Shown piece after piece: positions 1 through 5,480 of a stretch of DNA of 8,053 bases; the first letter of the stretch is position 1; each line of letters begins with the position of its first letter. The notes beneath the pieces are model-generated. The model was not told where the DNA came from. It was given only the letters and a program-made list of their open reading frames with translations, and searched no databases. A program made the translations under genes and the position numbers. The stretch spans positions 1-8,053 of the forward strand of contig JACMMM010000757.1 of the NCBI GenBank assembly GCA_014379065.1, written 5' to 3'. The DNA comes from Saprospiraceae bacterium. GTDB taxonomy: Bacteria; Bacteroidota; Bacteroidia; Chitinophagales; Saprospiraceae.

Positions 1-62
1 GTGCTCGTTTTCAAGTTGTTTTGAAAAGGTGAAAAAAAATTCTGGAAAAAAGTCAAAATCTA

Positions 63-94
63 TTTGTCTAGGTCGCCAGTTTGCCCAATCTTTG
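63..94 (+). promoter_or_regulatory. Possible Bacteroidota-type promoter of dnaA
   Basis: A TTTG at 63-66 (the -33 position) is followed after a 20-bp spacer by AATCTTTG at 87-94. That matches the Bacteroidota housekeeping -7 consensus TAnnTTTG at five of its six fixed positions. Transcription would start near 100, leaving a leader of about 60 nt before dnaA. The first base of the -7 box deviates, and short AT-rich motifs arise by chance, so this is tentative. The rest of 1-159 holds no gene and no recognisable DnaA box. Confidence 0.3.
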
Positions 95-159
95 TCGCCC
101 TACTCGACTGAACAGCTTCATCAAGACGAATTTCTTAACGGGTCATTCCTAAAACCCAA

Positions 160-1611
160 ATGTGCCCATCTGGTATGACAAGAGACAGCCGGATGGTATG
201 GGACGATTGTCTGCGTACCATCAAAAAAAGCGTAAGCCCACAGAGTTTCAAGACGTGGTTCGAGCCTATAAAGCCCGTGCAACTCGACACCGAGGTGCTT
301 ACTATCCAAGTGCCCAATAAATTCTTCTTCGAGTGGCTCGAAGAGCACTATGTGCAGCTGTTGAAAAAGAGCATTCGCCAAGAACTCGGCGAGCGCGGAC
401 GCTTGGTCTATCACATCCCCGACAGCGGATCTCAGTCCAATGGCCACAGCAGCAACAGCGGCAAGTTGGACACCCGGCCTTCTGCCGATAAAGACAGCGA
501 GCCGGTGCCAGGCTCTTTCGATGCGGAGATGATCAAAAATCCGTTCATCATTCCGGGCATCAAGCGCATCAAAGTTGACCCGCAGCTCAACGCAAACTAC
601 ACGTTCGAGAATTTTATCGAAGGCGACTGCAACCGCTTGGCCCGCAACGCCGGTCTTGCCATTGCCAAAAAACCGGGCGGCACGGCCTTCAACCCGCTGT
701 TCATTTTTGGCGACGTGGGCTTGGGCAAAACCCACTTGGCGCAGGCCATCGGCAACGACGTGGTGAGCAAAATTGAGTCGAAAGCCGTGCTGTACGTTTC
801 GGCAGAAAAATTCACCAACCAGATCATTCAGGCGATCAAGAACAACTCCGTCAACGACTTTGTCAATTTCTATCAGATGATTGACGTTCTGATCATTGAC
901 GATATCCAGTTTCTTTCCGGAAAACAGAAGACGCAAGAGATTTTCTTCCACATTTTCAACCAGTTGCACCAAAACGGCAAGCAGATCATCCTCACTTCCG
1001 ACCGACCGCCAAAGGATTTGGAGGGCATGGAAGAGCGGCTCATCTCACGTTTCAAATGGGGTCTCAGCGCCGATTTGCAAGCGCCCGATCTGGAGACGCG
1101 CATGGCGATTCTGGAAACCAAAATGGAAGAAGAAGGCGTGGATATTCCCAGCGACGTGCTAGAATTCATCTGCTACAATATTAAGAACAACATCCGCGAA
1201 CTGGAAGGCGTGATGGTGTCTTTGCTGGCCCAAAGCACACTTATCCGCCGCGACGTGGACATGGATTTGGCCAAAGAAGTGATCCGCAATTTCGTGACCA
1301 CCATCAACAAGGAAATCACCGTCGAATTTATCCAGCAATTGGTAGCCGAGCATTTCAGCGTACCCGTAGAAAAACTCCACCACGAAACGCGCAAGCGCAA
1401 CATCGTGATCGCGCGTCAACTCTCCATGTACCTTGCCAAGAAAATGACCAACAAGTCCTTAAAGTCCATCGGCGAGCAATTCGGAGGACGCGACCACAGC
1501 ACGGTGATCTATTCCTGTAAAGCAGTGCAGGACATGATGGACACGGATATCGTGTTCAAGGACACGGTGGAGGAGGTGGAGAAGAAATTGAAGATGAGTT
1601 TGAATATGTAA
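160..1611 (+). CDS. dnaA: Chromosomal replication initiator protein DnaA
   Basis: DnaA is the cytosolic AAA+ ATPase that binds DnaA boxes at oriC, melts the origin and helps load the replicative helicase. At 483 residues it is full length. Domain I (about 12-80) starts at VWDDCL and contains SFKTWFEPI. A short Ser/Asn/Asp-rich linker (about 85-125) is domain II. The AAA+ core carries Walker A G184-DVGLGKT-191, Walker B LIIDD (D247, D248), the sensor-1 region LTSDRP (278-283) and the box VII arginine R297 in LISRFKWGL. Domain IV ends with the DnaA signature GGRDHSTV (442-449). An in-frame stop at 136-138 rules out an earlier start. ATG 160 is the longest choice and has an A-rich leader. ATG 175 gives an N-terminus of the length I recall for Bacteroidota homologues, and ATG 193 is also possible. 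The gene stands alone: no dnaN follows, and a terminator closes the unit. Confidence 0.98.
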   Translation: MCPSGMTRDSRMVWDDCLRTIKKSVSPQSFKTWFEPIKPVQLDTEVLTIQVPNKFFFEWLEEHYVQLLKKSIRQELGERGRLVYHIPDSGSQSNGHSSNSGKLDTRPSADKDSEPVPGSFDAEMIKNPFIIPGIKRIKVDPQLNANYTFENFIEGDCNRLARNAGLAIAKKPGGTAFNPLFIFGDVGLGKTHLAQAIGNDVVSKIESKAVLYVSAEKFTNQIIQAIKNNSVNDFVNFYQMIDVLIIDDIQFLSGKQKTQEIFFHIFNQLHQNGKQIILTSDRPPKDLEGMEERLISRFKWGLSADLQAPDLETRMAILETKMEEEGVDIPSDVLEFICYNIKNNIRELEGVMVSLLAQSTLIRRDVDMDLAKEVIRNFVTTINKEITVEFIQQLVAEHFSVPVEKLHHETRKRNIVIARQLSMYLAKKMTNKSLKSIGEQFGGRDHSTVIYSCKAVQDMMDTDIVFKDTVEEVEKKLKMSLNM

Positions 1612-1631
1612 ATTAGACCGACAAGAATTCT

Positions 1632-1680
1632 AACAGGGGGGCATGGCTAAAACAGTCATGCCCCCCTGTTTTATTTTAAG
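1632..1680 (+). terminator. Strong intrinsic terminator of dnaA
   Basis: AACAGGGGGGCATG (1632-1645) pairs perfectly with CATGCCCCCCTGTT (1657-1670), giving 14 bp. The stem can grow by a G-U, a C-G and a U-A pair, leaving an AAAAC loop at 1649-1653. A T-rich tract (TTTATTTT) follows at once. It begins 20 nt after the dnaA stop, so it should isolate dnaA from the next gene. Confidence 0.92.
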
Positions 1681-1833
1681 CCCATCATCCCACCCCGTTC
1701 AAATGGTCGAAAACGCACTGAAAACATACAAACAGCGAAAAATATACCTGCCCCGTTTTGGGCCTTCTACTTTTCAGGTGCATTGAAAAATGTGTTACAA
1801 TTCACCATTTTTACTTTTTCCATCGCTATGATT

Positions 1834-3219
1834 ATGAAAAACATTGTCTTTTGTCTCGCGCTGACTGCCGCGAGCGCTTCCGCTCAAAATGCTGCCCCTC
1901 CGTCCCAAATGGACCCCTTGTCCTTTGGCGTTGTGCTCGACCATCCCGGCATGAAAGACGTGGTCTTGCGTCCGGATGTCAATTTTTTAAAGGACGAAAA
2001 GAGCAGCCTGAATATGGATATTTACCAGCCTCCAGGATTAAAGCCCAGTGAAAAACGCCCGGCCATTATATTTCTAAACGCCATCGGCGAAAGATCGGGC
2101 GAACAACGGGTGAAATCTTGGGGTATCTATTCGACATGGCCAAGGCTCATGGCCGCGCAGGGCTTTGTCGGGATTTCTATGGAATCGGATGGCGGCCGTA
2201 TTCAGGAGACCATTCAAGGCTTGTTTGATTTTATCAAGAAGCACGGAAATCAATACAACATTGATACAGAAAGGCTTGGAGTGTACGCCGCTTCTGCAAA
2301 TGTGACTCAATCAACACAGTATTTGATGAGCCAAACAGCTTTTCCAGGAATCAAAGCGGCCGTACTTTATTACGGTGGCACCCCTGAAGGGCCTTATCGA
2401 AAAGATCTGCCGGTATTATTTGTAGTTTCAGAAGGCGATGTCGCAAGAAATGGATACGGCAACCTCTGGTCGGAAGTGCTAAAAAACAACGCCCCTTGGA
2501 CGATAAAAATGGGTACGGGTATGCCCCATGCCTTTGATGCTTATTCCGACAATGATGCGGCTAGGCGAATTGTTCTGGAGACCATTTCATTTTGGAAAAA
2601 CAACCTCGATCCGGTACCGCAACCCGCCTGGAAGCCCTCGAAAGTGAGGGAAATCCTTGGTTCGCTTCAAATGGAAAGGCCCAAAGCGGTCATTTTGTTG
2701 AAATCCCTTTCGGACGAATACCCGCAAGACCTTACTGTACTTTCCTTTTATGCCGAAGCCTTGGGCGGCGAAAACCGATATGCGGAAGCAGAAGCGGTTT
2801 GTCGAAAAATGCTGACCCAACAGCCTGAAAACCGGGAAGCTATACGCGGCCTAATCCGAGCTGCATTTATGCAAAACAAAACGGTGGAAGCGGAGCGCCT
2901 GCTTTCCGAAGCCACCAAATCCGGGCAACTGACTCGACAAGATTGTTCCAATATGGGCTATACCCTTTTAGTCGCCGGGAAAGACAGGGAAGGGGCAAAA
3001 CTCTACGAAGCGGCCTTGGCCATCGCACCAGGTGGACTCGAGTTTTACAATCTAGCATGTGCCTATGCCAAAGTTAATGAAACAGACCGGGCCATTGCAG
3101 CCTTGGAAAATGCGATAAAACTGGGCAATACGTCAAAGCGGCAAATTGAAAGCGACCCAGATCTAAATTCTTTGAAAGAGGATAAACGGTTCAAAGCGAT
3201 TTTAGAAAATCTTAAATAA
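1834..3219 (+). CDS. Secreted alpha/beta-hydrolase (dienelactone hydrolase-like) with C-terminal TPR repeats
   Basis: A predicted exported esterase-like protein of 461 residues. The N-terminus MKNIVFCLALTAASASA followed by Q looks like a Sec signal peptide, so the protein is probably periplasmic or extracellular. Residues about 35-258 read as an alpha/beta-hydrolase core: AIIFLNAIGE is an early strand, and a plausible triad is S154 (in YAASANV), D202 (in VVSEGD) and H232 (in GMPHAFD). The nucleophile elbow lacks the usual GxSxG glycines. Residues about 270-461 are helical and TPR-like, with repeats around 305-335, 375-400 and 405-435. They end in a DPDLNSLKEDKRFKAIL stretch common at the end of TPR proteins. 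ATG 1834 was chosen because the signal peptide begins there; ATG 1828 and TTG 1783 are in frame. The gene lies between two terminators and so is probably transcribed alone. The substrate is unknown; xylan or pectin ester cleavage is possible but not shown. Confidence 0.72.
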   Translation: MKNIVFCLALTAASASAQNAAPPSQMDPLSFGVVLDHPGMKDVVLRPDVNFLKDEKSSLNMDIYQPPGLKPSEKRPAIIFLNAIGERSGEQRVKSWGIYSTWPRLMAAQGFVGISMESDGGRIQETIQGLFDFIKKHGNQYNIDTERLGVYAASANVTQSTQYLMSQTAFPGIKAAVLYYGGTPEGPYRKDLPVLFVVSEGDVARNGYGNLWSEVLKNNAPWTIKMGTGMPHAFDAYSDNDAARRIVLETISFWKNNLDPVPQPAWKPSKVREILGSLQMERPKAVILLKSLSDEYPQDLTVLSFYAEALGGENRYAEAEAVCRKMLTQQPENREAIRGLIRAAFMQNKTVEAERLLSEATKSGQLTRQDCSNMGYTLLVAGKDREGAKLYEAALAIAPGGLEFYNLACAYAKVNETDRAIAALENAIKLGNTSKRQIESDPDLNSLKEDKRFKAILENLK

Positions 3220-3222
3220 CAA

Positions 3223-3240
3223 CTAAACATAATAGTTTAG
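3223..3240. repeat. Small inverted repeat after the hydrolase stop codon
   Basis: CTAAAC (3223-3228) and GTTTAG (3235-3240) form a perfect 6-bp inverted repeat around ATAATA, starting 3 nt after the stop codon. It could be a weak mRNA 3' structure or an operator half-site pair. It is short and may be chance. Confidence 0.3.
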
Positions 3241-3269
3241 CCACCACAATCAAAACCCTACTTTTCCTC

Positions 3270-3308
3270 AAAGCCCTGTACGCCTTTGTACGGGGCTTTC
3301 GTTTTCTT
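3270..3308 (+). terminator. Intrinsic terminator of the hydrolase gene
   Basis: AAAGCCCTGTAC (3270-3281) pairs with GTACGGGGCTTT (3288-3299): 12 bp with one G-U wobble around a GCCTTT loop. The T-rich CGTTTTCTTT follows. It separates the hydrolase from the sigma factor gene, whose promoter must therefore lie in about 3300-3360. I could not assign that promoter convincingly. Confidence 0.85.
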
Positions 3309-3360
3309 TGCAGTTTACACTTCGTAACGCAACCCCTTTTGCCCAACAACCGTATTGTGC

Positions 3361-3912
3361 ATGGAAACAAATGATGTGCAACTAGAAGAGATCCTCGATG
3401 GGTGCCGCCAAAACAAACGGGCCAGCCAGCAACGGCTGTATGCTCATTTCTACAACTATGCCATGACAATTGCCCGCCGGTACATGGGCAACACGGAGAT
3501 TGCCGAAGAGGTGGTGAATGACTCGTTTTTTAAGGTTTTTACCAAAATTCATCTTTTTCTGGGTGGCCAACCGTTTAAACCCTGGTTGCGAAGGGTCATC
3601 GTAAACACGGCGATTGATCGCTTGCGGGCGAATATGAATCTTGCACCAGAAACTGAACTGCAAGCTTGGCACGACTCCGGCTCGCTGACAGGAATTGAGG
3701 AAGAACTGACCCGTGAGCAAATTTGGGCGATGCTCGACCGACTGCCGCCGGCTTACCGAACGGTCTTCAACCTTGCTGTAGTGGACTGCTTTTCGCACGA
3801 AGAAATCGCTGCCGCGCTCCAAATCAGCGTTGGTGCATCCAAGTCGAACCTCTCGCGGGCGCGACAACACTTGAGGACTATTTTGAAAACTGAATTTGAA
3901 TTTTTCAACTAA
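3361..3912 (+). CDS. ECF-family RNA polymerase sigma factor
   Basis: A 183-residue extracytoplasmic-function sigma factor of normal length for the family. Region 2 spans about 20-90, with the core-binding and -10 recognition helices in IAEEVVNDSFFKVF and PWLRRVIVNTAIDRLR. Region 4 spans about 117-173, with LDRLPPAYRTVFNLAVVDCFS leading into the helix-turn-helix HEEIAAALQISVGASKSNLSRAR that contacts the -35 element. Regions 1.1 and 3 are absent, as is usual for ECF factors. ATG 3361 was preferred over the in-frame TTG at 3355. The gene lies 50 nt upstream of a membrane protein with an anti-sigma architecture, so the pair is probably an operon in which the partner holds this factor inactive. 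The sequence resembles the Bacteroidota-specific ECF21-like group; that subgroup is from memory, not a computed assignment. Its target promoters are unknown. Confidence 0.95.
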   Translation: METNDVQLEEILDGCRQNKRASQQRLYAHFYNYAMTIARRYMGNTEIAEEVVNDSFFKVFTKIHLFLGGQPFKPWLRRVIVNTAIDRLRANMNLAPETELQAWHDSGSLTGIEEELTREQIWAMLDRLPPAYRTVFNLAVVDCFSHEEIAAALQISVGASKSNLSRARQHLRTILKTEFEFFN

Positions 3913-3916
3913 ACCC

Positions 3917-3953
3917 CTCAACCCTCAACCCTCAACATTCTCAACCCCTCAAC
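3917..3953. repeat. CTCAAC repeat array between sigma and anti-sigma genes
   Basis: Five copies of CTCAAC start at 3917, 3924, 3931, 3940 and 3948, spaced 7, 7, 9 and 8 bp apart. They fill most of the 50-nt gap before the next start codon. The first 29 bases (3917-3945) recur exactly at 5433-5461, downstream of the anti-sigma gene. Confidence 0.9.
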
Positions 3954-3962
3954 TGATTCACT

Positions 3963-5375
3963 ATGAGCGACTTAGACGAATTTTTTGCCAAACGGCTCGA
4001 TGAAGAAGCCTCTTTTCCCAACCGGGGAAAGAATTGGAAACAGATGTCCAAACGGCTCGACGCTTTTGATTCGGGTATGGTGCAGGGTAATCCCAGCGGG
4101 CTGCGTTTGTGGCAGGCAGCAGCAGTAATAGCGGTGGCTACCGCAGGCTTTTTATGGTGGAAAACGCTTACGACGCAGCATTATAACAAAGCGCTTCGCC
4201 AAGAGGTCGCTGCATTCCAAACAGACCGACTGATTTTAGAAGGCCAACTGGCTGCCGCCGAGAAACGCGCTGCTGCCCCTACTGTCGAAAAAGGAAACAA
4301 TAAAGAAAATCAAAATACTGAAAGCATTGAAATACCGCCAAGTGCTGATTTGAAACGAACGGAGACTGCAAGTAAGGCGCAAAAATTGCCCTCAGAAAAA
4401 AAGTCGGATGAGCCCGCCCGTTTGGCAGATGTTCAGGCCGAAAATTTACCTGAAGAGGCATCGAAAAATTTCACAGAAAAGCAATCGTCCACTACTGTTC
4501 TTGAAGAAAAAGCATCTTTGCCGGGAGCAACAGTTTTGCCCAAAAAAGAACCTTCCTCCCTTGACACTTCATCTGCAAAGTCGTCCGATATTGTATTTAC
4601 AACGCCTACTTTGGACGCTGTGAAAAACGCGCCATCCAAAACAGATTCGCTTTTGGTTGCGGAAGAAAAACCCAGAGACAGCATTGCTTCAAGCCCCACG
4701 ATTGCGCAGGAAATCAAACCCGTTCGGAGTGCAAAAAGTCGTTTCCGCATCGGAGCACAAGCCACGGTCGGTTTTGTGCAGCCCAAACAAAAAGGTGTTT
4801 CGGCGCTTCGGGGACAAGGTTTCTCGGTAGAGGCAAAAGTTTTGCGCTCACTTTGGGTGACAGCTTCTGTTGATTGGCTGCATCACGAAGTATCTACTGA
4901 AGAATTCGTGCCGCGATTCCACCCACACCATGATTCTTTGCCCAAGCCTCCAGGCGGAGGCCACGGCGGACCGCAGCATCCAGCCAAATTGGTGCAGGTG
5001 GAAAGCGCACCGCGCGAACAGCATTATGGGCTAGGGCTTCGCTACGAACTGCCCATCAAATTCTGGTTGCGACCTTCCTTGCGCGTGGCGCATGAATGGG
5101 TGCGTGTGTCGCCCACGTTGGTGACTTACAAATTTGAAGAAGATAACCCTGGAGGTCCCGGCGGGCCCAATTGGCATGATCACGACCCTGAATACACGGC
5201 AGAAAAGTTTGATGCTCAATGGCTTACCAACCAGTGGCGATTTGGCCTTGGGCTGGAAAAAGACATCCCAAATTGGACATTCGGCTTATGGGCGGACTAT
5301 TCCAAAGACTTTTCTTCGGCAACGCCGTCGTTTGATGCGCTGTATGTACGTGCTGGAGCGCAATACCGTTTTTAA
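3963..5375 (+). CDS. Dual-membrane-spanning anti-sigma-like protein (Dma-type) with outer-membrane beta-barrel domain
   Basis: A 470-residue protein in five parts. Residues 1-46 are a polar head with two amphipathic segments (LDEFFAKRLDEEA; WKQMSKRLDAF), suited to binding a sigma factor in the cytosol. Residues about 47-66 (LRLWQAAAVIAVATAGFLWW) are the only hydrophobic helix. Residues about 73-104 are probably coiled coil. Residues about 105-258 are a Lys/Glu/Ser/Pro/Thr-rich linker, long enough to cross the periplasm. Residues about 259-470 alternate polar and hydrophobic residues in aromatic-rich strands and end in AGAQYRF; a terminal Phe is typical of outer-membrane barrels. This is the layout of the Dma anti-sigma factors known from Bacteroides thetaiotaomicron, encoded next to an ECF sigma gene as here. 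Two predicted loops, 318-340 and 395-408, are rich in His, Gly and Pro. There is no recognisable zinc-type anti-sigma motif. The anti-sigma role rests on architecture and context; an alternative is a barrel protein of unrelated function. Confidence 0.75.
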   Translation: MSDLDEFFAKRLDEEASFPNRGKNWKQMSKRLDAFDSGMVQGNPSGLRLWQAAAVIAVATAGFLWWKTLTTQHYNKALRQEVAAFQTDRLILEGQLAAAEKRAAAPTVEKGNNKENQNTESIEIPPSADLKRTETASKAQKLPSEKKSDEPARLADVQAENLPEEASKNFTEKQSSTTVLEEKASLPGATVLPKKEPSSLDTSSAKSSDIVFTTPTLDAVKNAPSKTDSLLVAEEKPRDSIASSPTIAQEIKPVRSAKSRFRIGAQATVGFVQPKQKGVSALRGQGFSVEAKVLRSLWVTASVDWLHHEVSTEEFVPRFHPHHDSLPKPPGGGHGGPQHPAKLVQVESAPREQHYGLGLRYELPIKFWLRPSLRVAHEWVRVSPTLVTYKFEEDNPGGPGGPNWHDHDPEYTAEKFDAQWLTNQWRFGLGLEKDIPNWTFGLWADYSKDFSSATPSFDALYVRAGAQYRF

Positions 5376-5384
5376 GTTTAGAAT

Positions 5385-5445
5385 GTTGAGGGTTGAGAGT
5401 GTTGAGATTTTGCACTCGGCCATCTCAACATTCTCAACCCTCAAC
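5385..5445. repeat. Long imperfect hairpin between convergent genes
   Basis: Bases 5385-5407 pair with 5423-5445 over 23 bp, with a single G-U wobble, around a 15-nt loop. The left arm holds three GTTGAG units (5385, 5392, 5401) and the right arm three CTCAAC units. Another register is possible: 5381-5397 is exactly complementary to 5440-5456. No T-tract follows on either strand, so it is not a classical intrinsic terminator. It may still block read-through or protect 3' ends of the convergent transcripts. Confidence 0.85.
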
Positions 5446-5477
5446 CCTCAACATTCTCAACATTCTCAACCCTCAAC
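5424..5477. repeat. CTCAAC repeat array downstream of the anti-sigma gene
   Basis: Seven CTCAAC units start at 5424, 5433, 5440, 5447, 5456, 5465 and 5472, alternating 7- and 9-bp steps (spacers C or ATT). The stretch 5433-5461 is identical to 3917-3945. The array ends 3 nt before the stop codon of the convergent GH3 gene. Confidence 0.9.
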
Positions 5478-5480
5478 AAC

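Noticed and set aside
121..972. 283-residue open frame on the - strand opposite dnaA
   Set aside because: It lies entirely antisense to a clear dnaA, has no recognisable domain, and its length is explained by the codon composition of dnaA.
1757..1788. TTTG at 1757-1760 as a -33 element for the hydrolase gene
   Set aside because: No TAnnTTTG-like box occurs 17-23 bp downstream.
3382..3921. 179-residue open frame on the - strand opposite the sigma factor
   Set aside because: It is the shadow of a well-supported ECF sigma gene and shows no family motif.
3917..3953. CRISPR array
   Set aside because: Units are only 6-9 bp with no unique spacers, so this is a simple tandem repeat.
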